A DNA stretch of 64,000 nt from Dicaeum eximium (GCA_013396995.1 VWZP01010430.1:124001-188000); one strand, 5' to 3'; shown: positions 51,181 to 64,000, numbered from the stretch's first letter. The notes: generated by a model not told the origin, from the letters alone. Made by a program: numbers and translations.

Positions 51181-54100
51181 CTTGGTGTGGAGGTTTGGCA
51201 TTTTCCTTCTCCACCCCTATGTACATCCTCAGCACTAAGTGTTACTGACTAGTCTGGAGGGGGAGGTTTAGCAGCATGAGAAATTTGTAATAGAAATCAA
51301 ATATTAGTACAAGCAAGATGATATCTTACCCAAATGAGACTTGATTACATAATTAATCTTGATAGTTGTACATGATTTTGTGTGCATGTGATTTGAATAC
51401 TGGATTTAAAAGCCAAGAGATGAGCCACTGAGATGATTTGCTTTCTAGGGAAATCCAGGCAGAAAGGTGAGTGAAATTTCCATGGGCTCTGTGATGTTTG
51501 AAGGATTTAATCCTGCTCAGATTTCCCTGCAGAAATCCTGGACCAGAGCTGCCCATCATCCAGGCCCCACACACCAAAGCATTCCAGCACTGGAACTGAG
51601 CTCTCTGGTGCAGATCAGCACATGCTCATGGTTTTGATGAACAGGGATGTTTTTAATGACACATTAATGATAAACAGCGTTATGGTCTCAGTACATATTC
51701 TTCAAACATATTATCACCTGATGGGATATTCCCTTTTGTGCACAGCCTTTGCTATGGTGCCTTATCTCCTTTCCAGTCCGGCTTCCGCCTCATTCTCGTT
51801 CCATTTTTGTTTGTACAGCTTTGTACACCCCTCTCCATCCCCCAGCACTGTCAGTCAGGGGAGCACCAGGCTGTGGTGCCACCCCTGGATGATCCATCCC
51901 TGGGGTGGGAGCTGCTCTCACCAGCCTCTTCAAGCTCAGTGAAGGCTCTGTGGCACCAGAACCTGGAGCATCTCCAGCCGTGAACTGGGATGGACATGTG
52001 TGCATACTAAGGATCTGTCAGACTAGATACCAAACATTTCAAAGACAAAATATTTCACATTTGGGGTGTTTGACATGTGGTTTTTAAAATAGACTTTTTA
52101 TTCCCTATTTTTTGTATGAACTAGTGACAATCAGAGGAGGGGGGTGAAGCCTCAGTATTTGATCCTTATATTTACTTTTCAGTGGAATTGTTCTCTCTCT
52201 CCTACCTGTTTTTGAGCACTGCTGTTAGAGTATGAAGTTCAGCAAAGTAGGATATTGCAAAAAAAGCTGACTTCTGCAAAGTTAACTTCACTGAAATCTC
52301 AATTTACATACTTATTTATTTTAATTACAGCAGGATAGTTGTTAGTCCTCCCTCTGCCTTAGAGTCCTTTAGGAATCTGGTGAGATGGAGAAAAAAGCCC
52401 CTAGAGAATCTTTGGAAGAGTAAAGGCATGGATGTGTTTGGTCCATAGGAGTGATGACAGAGAATAATCTACTGTTGGAATAAGAATTACTAGCATTTCT
52501 AAAGGGACTGAGGTTTTCGACCATGCAGAAGGAATAGTGAGTCATGATTGTAACCACTGTCTTTGAATTTTGCTTTTTAACCACCTGCTGTTTGTTTTGT
52601 GGTAGAAATGGCATGAACACCACCATGCCCCCATATAGGATGTGATGCAGAAGCACTTCTGAGATCTGAGCCTCAGACTTTCCCCAGGACCCTACTTAAT
52701 AAAGTACTGGCAAGCAATTATTTTAATTTTGATTTACATCCCTGAGAGTTATTCCACTCTTTCCCCACTCCTTAAAACCCAAGCCCACCTTGGTGAAGCC
52801 CACAGGGTTGCTGTCCCTCTGACAGCTTCTTCTTTGGTGACGGGCACTGCAGGTGTATTTTCCCCAGCAGAAAGGTGCAGGCAGGCGAGAGGATGTAGGA
52901 AGTTCAGGGGATAAACCTGGTGAGAAACATGAGCACAGGTGATACTCTAGGGAGCAGTGGGGTATGTACAGCCGTGTGGCTTGGACTCATTGCTTATGGA
53001 TGGTTTTGTGATTGGTGTTTCAGTCCTGCTGGTTTCAGGGGAATTATTCTGGGTGAGGGATTTTTATCATATAAACTGGATTCAGGGCAACGTGAGAGGA
53101 GAAGAGGATGGAGCAGCAAGCAGTGAGAGGAAAGCGCTCTCCATGGTGTGGGAGATGAAGGTGGCAAGGAGAGGGGCCTGTGTGGATGGGGTACCTTGCA
53201 AAGTTTAGGTGCCAGCACTGGGTGATTCTGTAAATCTTACTGCTGCTGCCACATGCATAACATGATGCTATTTTAGGAGAAACCTTGGGAACCAGATACA
53301 GCCAAGATGCGAGGTGGATACTGTGCCTGTTGGTGTTTCTGGTGTTGCATGTCAGCATCAGTCCATGACACAGAAATCTAATCCAGCATCACAACCGGAG
53401 AGAGTAAATGCCACCATGTTCCCAGGAATGTTTTGGAGCTCCTGCCATTAAAGATTGCCCTAAGTACAGATGGGATCAACCAGGCATAGCTCAATTTTAA
53501 TGGTGCAACAGTGACAACCAGTGGCCAGCTGGGCTAATCCGGGATGAGTGCCAGAACCAGAGCCGGGTACCGTGGGGGTCTGGCTCCCAGAGGGGCCTGG
53601 AGTCACACTGGCACAGCTCTCTCCAGGCACTGGGAGATATCCCACCAGAGAGGCTTCTGAGCGTGGCAGGCTTTGATGTTTCCATCTTGAGGGTCATGAT
53701 CCCACGTTGCTAATGGTGAAATGTTAGTGTAGCATTTTGGGGCTGAATTTCTGCTACTGAGCACTCAGCTGCTGGAACACAATCTGAGGATATTTGGTGT
53801 AAATGGCTGGAGAGGGCAGAGCACAGGTGAGAGTAGGGTTAAGCCTTTAATGATGCCAGTTTATATTTGGAGTTTTGCCTTGCCTCCAACAACTTCATTT
53901 CTTTATTGCACGCTTTCGTGCTTAAATGGACATGACCTCAGACACAGCCCAAAACAGTACATGGTTGAATGTCTCATGTAAGACTTTGTTTTTCCCACTC
54001 CTCAAATGGAAAAAAATCATTTAGACCCCAAAGTTCTTGTCCTGCTCTTTGTGTGCTTACAGTTGACCAAACACTTTTACTGCAGGAAAAGCAGAAATTC

Positions 54101-55207
54101 CCCTGCCTGCCTCCACCTGGGCACTGCTGTATCCCACTCACAGCATCACAAGGACTCAGTGCTGTGCCTAGCACATCATCCTAGTGCAGTCTTTCCCGCC
54201 CAGGAGAAGTTTGGGGCTGTGTGGGAGCTGGCGGGGTTTGAGGTCCTCCTGCTCCACGTCTGCCATCTGTTTTGGGCAGGCCTTGGTCCCTTTCCCAGGG
54301 AGGTGACAGCATCCCTTCCCAGGGCCACTGCAGGGAGGGCACATGGGGGAGGGCAGCATTTGCTTTTTGCCTGCACGTTTGGCAGTTCAAAGGCTGCCGC
54401 TCCTTGTTGTTGCTCTCAAATCTGTAGATGTGGATATCTGGGGACACAGAGGAAATTGTGGTTCCGTAAGCAAGGGTCTGGACAGCTCAAGGACTGCCAG
54501 TAAGGTGCCATTTGCAAGATCTGGACTTTTGAGAATTTAGCACAAAGGTAAGACCCTTGTGAGCTGGCACAGGCAGCCCAAGGTTATTGACCCTTCTTGT
54601 GTAGTGGCTGGTGTTGGATCAAGCTGCCCCACAGGCACTTGTGATGCCCCTATAACACTTTGGGTCTCAGAAGGCAAATTTGCTGAAACGAAAAAAGCTT
54701 TGGGGAAAACTTTTTGGTCTTTCTTGTCCCAGTGCAAATGTGTTGTGTGTCTCAGTTTGGTGAGTTGCAGCTACCAGTGATATGACGCCGATGTCCAACT
54801 GCAATGTCGGTCACCTTAACTGACTGACTCGTTTCATTGAAGTTTGTTATTTATAAGATCTTAAATTGTTTCCTCCTTAGCCACTTTGACCTCTGGGTCC
54901 CTTTGGAATAATTCTGGTTTGTCTTGGATTTTTAAATTTAATAATTAATTTAGAAACTCAAGAGTTTGGGGTATAGGAGCATCCGGGTGTGACGTGGAGC
55001 TGCTCCCCGGTGGGAGAGCCAGAGCAGGGCGCTGGGATGTCCCTGGGGCTGCAGAGCCAGCAGGGAGCCCTGGCCTGGCAGGACCGTGCCCTTTTCCAGT
55101 GTGCCCTGGCTGGGACCTGCCGTCCTCCTGCGCCTTGCTTCTCTGACCAGCTTGGGCTACAAGTAAAAAGCAAAACAGGAGGTGAAACCCTTTTACTCCT
55201 GTTTGTT

Positions 55208-55330
55208 AATCTTTCTTCTTCTATCTTTCTTTCTCCTTTCTTTTTTTCTCCCCCTTTCTTTCTTTCCTTCTCTTTCTTTCTTTATTTCTTTCTTTTTTTT
55301 TTCTTTTTTTTTTTTTATTAGCAGGGCTCC
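55208..55330. repeat. Long polypyrimidine (CTTT-rich) tract
   Basis: About 120 bases are almost purely C and T on the plus strand, mostly CTTT and TTTC units, ending in long T runs. Such tracts can adopt triplex (H-DNA) structure and are prone to polymerase slippage. The Phe-rich plus-strand and Lys/Glu-rich minus-strand open frames here are by-products of the repeat. Confidence 0.9.
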
Positions 55331-58300
55331 TTTTTTCTCTCTCTTTTGCCTCAATAGAAAGAAAAAAAGTTTTGTCAGCACTCCTGTTTCTTTTGTTGTT
55401 TTCTTTTTCTCAGAAGTCTTTTCTGCTTTTATCCTAATCCCAGGCATGCATGAGGGAACAGTTGTGCTCTGTTGTTTGTCTGTTCTGGTAGTTTTGAACC
55501 AGTAGGGCTCCTGCTTTGTTCTCTTTATTTTCTGAACACAGAAAGGTAAAAGAGTAGGAATAGCGATTGAAACTCTTAAGAAGAGAAACCTTCGATATTT
55601 ATTTAGATTTAATTCATTTTTTGCCATGTTGGTAATAATTAAGGGATGATGACAAATAAAAAAAAAAAGAGGGGGAAAAAAAGGAAAAGGAAAGAAACCT
55701 CTTTTCACTCCCCTGAGATCAGAGTTTTGCTACCCAGAGCATTTTTAACGTGTACCCCTTGAGACGCACGTTTTTAACTCTGTTGTCCAATTTATTCACT
55801 CTCTGGAACTTGAAAACAATTTAACATATGCCAGGGTTGGTTTTTTTCCCTGTGCACAGAATTACTCCTTTGTAGAGCTGGCTTTATGATTTGAAAAGCA
55901 GTGTTAGCCTGGTTTACCTGATGTGATGTCAACATGACTTTCAAGTTGCATCTCAGTTTTAAGCCTTATATTTATGGTTTTAAATCCACTTTGGTGCTTC
56001 ATTTTGGGGGGCATGTTGCAGAACTGTCACTAAAGCTTTTATTATGCTTTTTGAGGTATTTCTTTACTAGTTGAGCATGCTGGCTGATAAATTGCCTGAA
56101 ATGTTTTAAAAAATTAAACTAAAACTAACATGGATCCATCTGTCTCTGTTTCATTCCTGCAAAACAAACCTTTTATGATTTTGGTATCCAACATGTGCTT
56201 GTTCTCTGTTGCCATGGAGATGCTGCAGGCCTGAATTTTTTTCACAGGCTCTTACGATGAAGTTTTTTTTTAAAACTGTTTTGATTAATTTTTCCTCCAC
56301 TTCAACTTCTCTCTCACTTAAACTGTTTTCCCCTTTTGTTTCCCACTTGATTTATGGCAGGTCGCTGTCATTTAAATAGATGCGCGTTTTGAAATTCCTT
56401 CTTTCTGTTCGAATGCAAAAAAAAAAAAAGAGAAAAAAAAATAGCCCATGCAAGTCATGCTCAAAGACTTGGTTATTGTTGCTTGTTGGATTTCTGCTCT
56501 CTGTGGTTGTCGGGCCTAATTCAAAGTAATTCAGGCTACTCAGTGGGGGCAGTGCATAGCTCCACAGGAAATTATGATAGCAAAAGTCTTCCTGTAGAGC
56601 TCTACACTTGGCACTACAAAGTGCCTCGGGCTGCAGTTACCTGAATAGGGTTGAATTAGACCAGACAACCGCATCATCCCACTTCTTAATCTATTAGAGC
56701 GATATACAAGTGGCAATTGTTGATTGCAAAAATGGGATTAAGAGGCTCTTCAAGTGAATTGATTTTCTTGTGAGAACAAAAAGAGGAAAGAGAAGGCTCG
56801 TTTGAATCACACAGCCAGAAAGTTTCATGAATGGGTTCCATTCCAAATGTTAGAATTAAAGCAACCAATATTTCCCCATGGAGCATGCAGGTGAGAGGAA
56901 TAAACTGCTGAAAAATAGAAAATTATGTCTAAAAGTTTGTGGTGCTCTCAAAAAATCGTGACTCTTCCCCCATGACCCCTCCCTCCCTCCCTGCTCCAGG
57001 CAGCAGCAACAACAAATCCTTGTTTTAGCTAAACACTTAGTTGCTCTTCGTCAGCCTCCACTTATTATTCTTTAATCTTTATTTTTACCCACACATTTCA
57101 CTTATTTATTTTGCTTTATCTCAGGCAAGAAATCAGGTGAGAGAGCAGCTGCTTTGATTCCTGCTGGTTTTCCCTGAACCTTTCCACTTATTTCTTCCCC
57201 CCACCAAGACCAAAGCAGTGCCATGTGTCTCCCAAGGGACCTCCAAAATCTGTTGCCTGCACTGCTCCAGAGCAACTCCCCACAGGGATTTCAGCCTGTC
57301 CCCCTGGTGCCTGTTTTTCCCCTCATAGCTACTGTTTTCCCTGAAACCACAAGTTTTGTGTGGACAGGTGTCATAAATGTCCTATTTATCTCAGTGTATC
57401 ATCCCCTGGGAAGAGCAGAGCCTGGCATCTCCCTTCCCTGGGGTGAGTCCTGCTATTTATTTTTGGATGGCTCTCAGTGATGCTGGAAATCCTTTGGCCT
57501 TAGCTGAAAGACAAGCTGGTACTGTGCTGGGTAGGAAAGGCAGTGGTGAAGGCAAGTCCTGCCCTGGGTGTACTGGAGAGCAGCGCTCAGACAGGGCTTG
57601 CTCTCAGCAGTGTGGAGAACAGAAATGACACCCAGCAGGAAAAAGGAGCTGCTGGAGCAGATGGAGGGATCCAGGTGCTCTTGTTTGCCTTGGGAAGGGA
57701 CAGTGGGGAGAGTCCCCTCTCAGACACAGGGATGAGAATCCTCCCCTCCCACCATAAAAGCATGAGATCTCACCCTGGGTGCTGGCACCAGCGCAGGGGT
57801 GAAGGGGATGGGCCACTCATAAGTGGGCTTCAAAGATTTTGGGGCAAGGAACAGTTGGCTGAACTAGAGCTTGCTCTGTGCGCTGGAGGGTGCATGTCCC
57901 CCCTCATCACGTTATCATCAGCGCATCTGTGCAGGCTTGTGATGCAGCTGGTTTGCCCTGTCCCTAAATTTGCTGTAGTAGGCTTGTTTCCTCAGCTGGA
58001 CCCTGCTTGTGATGGGTCTTGAGAAATGTCTCAGAGCAGAAAGGGCTGATGGAGTTGTTGCTGTGAGCTGGAGGGGGGACAGTCACCAGGAAGCCTCTCA
58101 CATGTTTTGGGAAGGGGCAGAAGCAAATCTGGAGCAACAGCACCATCTCAAATTAACTTAATGATTTTTTTATTTCAGGGAATAGTTACATTGTTGCAAA
58201 ACTTTTCCTTTTGGGTAGGTGTTTGTAGGACAGGGATGAACTTCTATGGCATCAGAGACCCTTCTTTCACCCCAAGAACCCCCTGTGCATGTTTAGAAGT

Positions 58301-58634
58301 GCTGCAAATCCAAATTAAACAAGATCAAATTGGCCTCCTTTAGGAGGCTGCATTCATACTTCCCTGAATCCTTCACCAGGAGCAGCCAGTTCATCTTTTC
58401 CCACCACATTCCAGCCCTTCCCACCTCTCACTCAGCTCTCGCAGTTTTAAGGAGTGCTGTTTCCAAACATACACTTGCATGGGTTTCTCTTTTTCACCTC
58501 TTCTGCCCCATGGAAAGATTTTTCCCAAAATCACAGTCACAGGATGCCAGGAGCACCCACCAAGTGTTAACATCCTTGGGGAGCAAGCAGGCACAAATTC
58601 CTCCTTTGCAACAACATCACCTTCTCTAACTGAG

Positions 58635-58800
58635 ACCCAGTAATTGCTCTGTATTTAATTACCCGAGATTGCGCCAGGTCCGCGTGCTGTATTTGCGTGC
58701 GTGCTATCAATTATGTCATAATAAATGAATTTCCTTTTCAGGATTCCCTGCAGCCGATGGCTGGGCTTCTGTTCCTTCTTGACTGTTCTGACTTTGAACA
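58635..58800. promoter_or_regulatory. Candidate conserved noncoding element
   Basis: TATTTAATTACCCGAGATTG is followed by GCGCCAGGTCCGCG, GCGTGCGTGC and ATCAATTATGTCATAATAAA. AT-rich homeodomain sites are interleaved with a CpG-containing core, unusual against the background and typical of deeply conserved elements. No alignment was run. Confidence 0.35.
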
Positions 58801-60839
58801 GGTTTATTCAGCTGTTGTCTGCTAAGCCCTACAGAAAAGAACAATAGCTTCTGATCTGCCTTTTATGGGTTATTGGAAACTGGTGGTCCGCACTACAGCT
58901 TTGGTCAGTGATTAACCAGAGTGAAAACAAACTACACAAGGCTAAGTTGATGTTGGAGGAGGAATGAACCCACTTCATTAAGGCTTTAAGAGGAAACCTT
59001 TTCTTCTTCAATGCTTGTTCACAACTTTTCAGGTCTCTATTTAATCACGTAATTCTCTCTAAGTAGGAAGAGAAGCTTGCCTCACAGCAAGAGGTCTTTT
59101 GCCACATGACAACTTAGAAAGATAAATTATATATAAATATCTTCATGGTTTTGTGGAAAAGAAACCAAATTTGGTTTCACTGCATGCACCTAATTTACCA
59201 GATTCTTAGGTGCTGTGGGCATGCCAGTGTCTGTTGCAGGTAGAGAAATTTTTGCTGCAATTGCCTTAACTTTTGGCGAGTATGTGTGTAGGGTGAGCAA
59301 ATCATATCTGATCAGCGCCAGACACAGGTGACTGACAGGGGCCGAGGGCAGAGGAAGAGGCAGCAATAGTAGCAACCCTCCTTTACAACCACTGAGACAA
59401 AATGGAAGTCCTCCCCAGGGTGGGGGTTCATCGCATCTCCTGGAGGTATTGAACCCTCCTGGGTACTGGGATCTCTTTGCTGTTGGCAACCCAGGGAGCA
59501 GAAAGGAAAGACAGGAGATTTAGGGTGGATGAATTTGGTGCTGGTGAACATGAGTGACTCCAGCCCATGAGGTCCAACGCTCGTGCTGTGCTGGGTAATC
59601 ACACAAAGTGCATCACGTTGGGGCAGCCCCCGGGCTTTTGTTTAGCATAATTTTTTTTTTTTTTCCAGCATGGCAGTTAATTATGGTTTGAAGAGCATAT
59701 GACTTCAACCCAAAGCACAGCCATATTAAATCAACCTGCTGGCTCCTCTGTGGGTGTACAGCAGCAGCAAAGACTGTTTTTTCCACAGCCCCTGCTTTTC
59801 CAGCACTGCAGGCAGCAGCTCCTCCTGGCTATCAGTGCATGCACAGGGAGGGATAACATGGATACCCTGGGAAATGCCAGGGAGCTGCTTGCAGCAGAGC
59901 TCTTCATCAGGTAGATGCCTGAAATGCAAAAGGGCACGTGTTAGGCTGTGCTTGTGGGATGGGCATGGCTGATCCAGGCTCCTGTTCATCTGTTGGGATA
60001 AACAGGGATTTGTTTGGGGGCCAGGAGTAAGTAGGTTGCTGTTGAATGGCTGTAGGCCATCCATTCTAATGGATCTTCTAATTTTTCCCTCTAAGAACTC
60101 CAGTGGTGATATGTAGGAGATTCCACTGAGCAGAGGTGACTGTACCCCTGGGCCCCTGCTGTGGGCAGGACTGACTCACCTGGGTGCAGCAGTCTGCCTT
60201 CCCTGCAGTTCACTCAACACCCTGAAACTCCCCATTCAACACTCCAAATTCAGCAGGAATCCTGGATTTGAGTGCTCAAACTCCCTAGCTGTGGTTGTCG
60301 TTGTGCTTCCAAGATCTGGGAGCACAGAGGCCGCATGCACCCCAACACCTGCAGTTTTTCCAGGGCTGCTCCCTTCTCCTGCCAGCCTGAGTCACAGCCC
60401 TGTTCCTGAGCACTCTTCCCATCTACCAGGGTGGAGGTAGGATTCCCCTTCCTCCTGCCTCAGATGATGCACGTTGCTCCTTGGCACCCATCTGTTCAGC
60501 TTTGTAAGCACAGCGCAGAGCTGGATGGAAGCACATTTGAGGAGGAGCAATCTCTGCTCCCAGTGAGACGGGAGATGAGCAAGAGAATCTGACTTCGCTT
60601 GGGGCTCTCTCCCCACGTGGAGAAGCCATGGATAAGGTTTTGCTCTGCTCTTGAGGCAGCAGTGCACCAAGGAAGGATGGACCCATCTGGGCTAGGAACA
60701 GAAAAATCGTCACTCTGTTCTTGGAGGAATGATGACTGCAATTAAACAGGCTGGGAAATACAGGAACGAAGAGGGTAAAACGTATGTAGAGATCTCCCAC
60801 TTCTCATGAAATCAGGAAAAGTAATGGGTGATTGTTTCC

Positions 60840-61260
60840 TCCTTAAATTAAAGAGCAGGGGCACAATTTTTCCTCCAGAGATTCATTGCATGTGATTTTC
60901 CATAAAACTATCATTTTGTTTTCTCCAGGTGTTTTCTAAATTGATTAATTTTGGGTACAGAAATGTTTAAATATTTCATTAGCTGAATTCTTTGAACTCC
61001 AATTAGAGAAGCTTGTTGAAATAATTTAATGAAGTGCTTTGGTAGGAGTGGAGGATGGAAGGGAGGAAAGCTGGGGTCTGGGATGGGAGCAGCCTGGATT
61101 TGCAGCAGGTGAGGATCTGTCCCAGTGCAGGGTTTGGCTATAAAATTACAGTGCTAAGCTGTGTCAATTAATAATTAAAATGTATATTTAAATAATACAT
61201 CAAAGGAAAATGCCTAAATTGCAAACTTGAGATTTTTGGGGTGAGCTCATGCTCAGACTG
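60840..61260. promoter_or_regulatory. Candidate conserved noncoding element cluster
   Basis: AT-rich sequence includes AAATTGATTAATTTTG (about 60940-60955), ACTCCAATTAGAG and GTCAATTAATAATTAAAATG (about 61163-61182). A GC-richer insert at 61040-61140 divides it in two. The evidence is texture and motifs only. Confidence 0.33.
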
Positions 61261-64000
61261 AGGCTTTACATGTGGTAGGAATTCAGATACCTAATGTACC
61301 AACATGAAACGGGGATTTCAAAAGCTTTTGCTTTTTTTGTTAAAATGATGAAAAGAGATGTAGGAAAAGAGACTGCTGAGCTCCTTGGAGTGTTTGTGAA
61401 CAAAATAGCACCTTTTTGGGGAAACAAAGGCGACCGTTCAGAACCTATCAAACAGTTTATGCCTCAAATGCTGCAAAAATTGGGCAGCAAGAAGTGTGAG
61501 AGGTCCTTTAGATGATTCCACCTGGGGGAAGGCTGGGCTGCAGACAGAACAGAGAGCACAAGAAACAGATGTGCCTTGGACAAAAGGATTCTCAGACTAA
61601 GACCCATTTAGGAGTCTGCAGCTGAATGAGGAGGAGAAACTGAAGCAGAGTGAGACTTCCAAGTGTTTCATTTCTGGCACAGAGGTCTCCTTGGAGGCAG
61701 TGCAGGGTCTCACAGCACCAAACCAAGACCTGCAAGTGTACCTGGGGGTGCCAGATGTCTGCATCACTCCTCCAGTGAGGTCCAGTGCCTTCCTGTGCCC
61801 GTGGCAGCTGGCACCAATCCGTTGGTGGCCGTAATCAACCACTCTTGGCTTTTCCCAGAACTTGTGTGGTGCTGGGTGGTTCTTGCTCTCAGACATCTCT
61901 GCTGAGCCGCCTGGAGCAGGCATTGCCTTTGCTTTGGCTGGAGAAACAGAGAGGTTGGGCTCGCCCAGCATCATGTCCCTGCTCTGCTCTGGGGATGGCA
62001 CAGCCCACTTCACCCGTCCTGCTCTGCCTTCCCCTTCGGGTGCTTGCAGAGAGGCAAACCTGCTGCCAGCCCCCAGATCCTCCTCTGCCCAGGGATGGGC
62101 TTGGGTGGCAGTGGCATGTCCAGGCTGGCTGTCGCCATTGTTCTGCCCCGACTGCAGGGTTTGGCCACACTGATGTCTGTCTGGTTTGACTCCAAACACA
62201 AACCTCTCTGGGGCTGAATAGAGTGGATTCCTTGGTGCAAAAGGCTGCCTTTCCCTTCACACGTGAGGGGTTTACTCCAATATGCTTTGATGTCCTGCAA
62301 GGAAGCTGCTGCAGCACCAATGGCATCTAACACAGTGACACATGTAGGGCCCGAGGGCACTGGGAGCAGGTTTAAACAAGACCATTGACTCGTCCAGCCG
62401 TGCACATGACTGGCAATGGCAGGAGCCCAGCGATCGATTCAGCTGTCAGTGTGTGCCCATGGACCACTTTTTGGTCTTTGTCCTGTGCAAAAATGACTGG
62501 TCTTGGTGCACTGGGCCTGATCCAAGCCTTGGGAAAATATTTGGCTGCTCAGGAAGTGACTGGGGGGTACAAGACCTGTCCAGTGTGTGTGTGTAATTAC
62601 TGCAGCAGGCAATTATTGCAGGCTTTCTCAAATCTGTTGAAATGAAATAATTTAAACTGCAAATTGTTTTCCTCCATAGCTGAGCATTGCACAAAGGAAA
62701 AAGTCTCCATTCAGGGTTATTATTACACCCCAGGGCTTTGGAGATGTTTTTCCTAATGCAGAGAGAAGTAGGCAGTGTTTAACCAACAGAGGAAATAGTG
62801 TTTAACCGTAAGCATGTCTCTCTAATTTCTGTTTACAGTCCTAATGATGAGTGGGTCTGAGCATCAAAGGCAATTTTGCTGATACCGAGACCACAGGGAT
62901 TTAATCCCTTTTACCAGGGGACAAGAAAAGGCACTGCTTTCCAAGGACAAATTTTCCCCCAGATTGCTGCTGCTAGTCCAGGCTTCTCCAGATGAAGATG
63001 CCTTGGAGGCCATGGTCCAGCCTGAAGCAGGAGGACTGTGACCAGGCAACTTTCCCTTCAGCCTGCACTGCTGAGCTCTCCAGCCACTGCCCACCACAGC
63101 CTTTACTTACAGCAAGCACCTGAGCAAGCCTGGCTGGTCCAGAGGTGCCTCCTCCAGGAGGGAATTGTGAGTTTGTTTATCACACAGCAATGGTGCTGAT
63201 GTTTTTTCTCCTGGGTGCAGGTGTTTGCTCATCTGTGAGGTGCCTGTCAGCATTCCTTGGGGCACACAGATGGGATCTTTGGAAAACTGGACCCGTGCAC
63301 TCAACCTGTGAGGTGATGCCCAGGTAGGCGGGCTCTATGTGGGATGTGGTTATGACTGAAATTTATTAAGGGCATCTAGGGGTCTATGGATTTAGGCTGC
63401 TCTTTGTGGCCCCAGAACCTCATTTTTCACCTAGGAACAGTTGGACAGAGGCTTCCAAAGGAGAGGGGTGTTTCACAGCAAGCAGCTCTTTGCACCTCTG
63501 TGGAAAGCACGTACTGGGAGAGTGGCAAAGCTGCTGCTCCTGGAACATTGTGACTCTCTGCAACAGTGAAGAAAGAAACAGAAGCTTTGAACCATGCTGG
63601 CAATCCCTGTGGGGAAGTCCATGCTCCCACACCAGCTCCCTGCCCAGTAGGAGATGGCCCTGGGCTGATCCTGGCTCTCTGCATGGCCAAGGAGGGCTGG
63701 TCAGGGCTGTTAGAAGCCCAGGGATGGCTCTGCCTTAACAATCCAAACCTCACCAAAACCTGTGTCTATGCAGAAATTCACAGCTCTGGTAGCATGGATG
63801 CTGTGGAGAGCCCTTGCCCAGAGCTGATTCACTTCAGACCCAAAGCGGGAGGTGTGGAATCGCTTCTCTGGCTGTGCAAGGCAGGTTTCTGGCTCTGGTG
63901 ACTCAGATCAGTGCTCCAGAAAGGGAGGTTAGGAGCATTAGTGAAATGCACTCTACACAGGAGGCACCCACACATCCTGATGGAGCGGGGGGCAGAGGGG

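Larger units (their letters stand above)
35504..64000. other. Gene desert with no supportable coding gene
   Basis: Over 28 kb I find no exon chain, no single-exon receptor gene and no recognisable CR1. Open frames on both strands are shorter than about 200 codons, overlap one another freely and lack recognisable domains. The sequence alternates GC-balanced blocks with AT-rich, motif-dense blocks listed separately. I searched by eye for CLYBL (the neighbour of mammalian TM9SF2) and for a GPR101-like intronless receptor and saw neither. Confidence 0.6.

Noticed and set aside
55193..55708. A 171-codon Lys/Glu-rich minus-strand frame.
   Set aside because: Most of it is the translated polypurine tract and its A/G-rich surroundings.
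61597..62199. A 200-codon minus-strand frame, the longest in the desert.
   Set aside because: It overlaps plus-strand and other minus-strand frames of similar length in GC-balanced DNA, and its composition resembles translated noncoding sequence. No family is recognisable.
35504..64000. Expected CLYBL exons downstream of a TM9SF2 gene.
   Set aside because: I looked for its conserved blocks (VLYVPGNDEKK, VLDCEDGV) in both strands and saw none. This fits the idea that the locus is not the usual TM9SF2-CLYBL region, but an exon missed by eye is possible.

Overview
This is a bird-type nuclear DNA window, or at least one from a sauropsid. The main clues are several 3' ends of CR1 LINEs, the dominant bird retrotransposon, together with compact CpG-island promoters, moderate-length introns and two vertebrate housekeeping genes that read clearly once spliced. 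There is nothing prokaryotic here, and most long open frames are chance frames in CpG islands, CR1 copies or introns.

Layout. Positions 1-3590 (minus strand) hold the 5' part of RBMX (hnRNP G): promoter, noncoding exon 1, the first two coding exons and part of intron 3; the gene runs off the left edge. The 193-nt intron between the two coding exons holds a box C/D snoRNA that matches SNORD61 by its guide, which is complementary to 18S rRNA. Positions 3890-8000 are intergenic. They hold a CR1 copy interrupted by a single N and an exact 270-bp duplication (almost certainly an assembly join), an unidentified minus-strand exon-like segment at about 5.9-6.2 kb, and two more CR1 copies. Positions 8020-35500 (plus strand) hold a complete 17-exon TM9SF2-type gene. 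All splice junctions could be read and join into one 646-codon frame. Positions 35.5-64 kb contain no gene I can support. This stretch alternates GC-richer featureless sequence with AT-rich, homeodomain-site-rich blocks that look like conserved noncoding elements.

The most interesting point is the gene order. RBMX is X-linked in mammals and lies on the ZIC3 side of Xq26, whereas mammalian TM9SF2 lies on human chromosome 13 next to ZIC5/ZIC2. ZIC3/ZIC2, FGF13/FGF14 and ARHGEF6/ARHGEF7 are known ohnolog pairs linking these two regions. A TM9SF2-like gene beside RBMX, pointing into a regulatory-looking desert, therefore suggests an ohnolog of TM9SF2 that placental mammals have lost. This is an inference from gene order and from divergence in the luminal domain, and it can be tested by synteny and phylogeny.

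Limits: alignments to human proteins and repeat consensus sequences are from memory, with no search run. Conserved-element calls rest on composition and motifs only.
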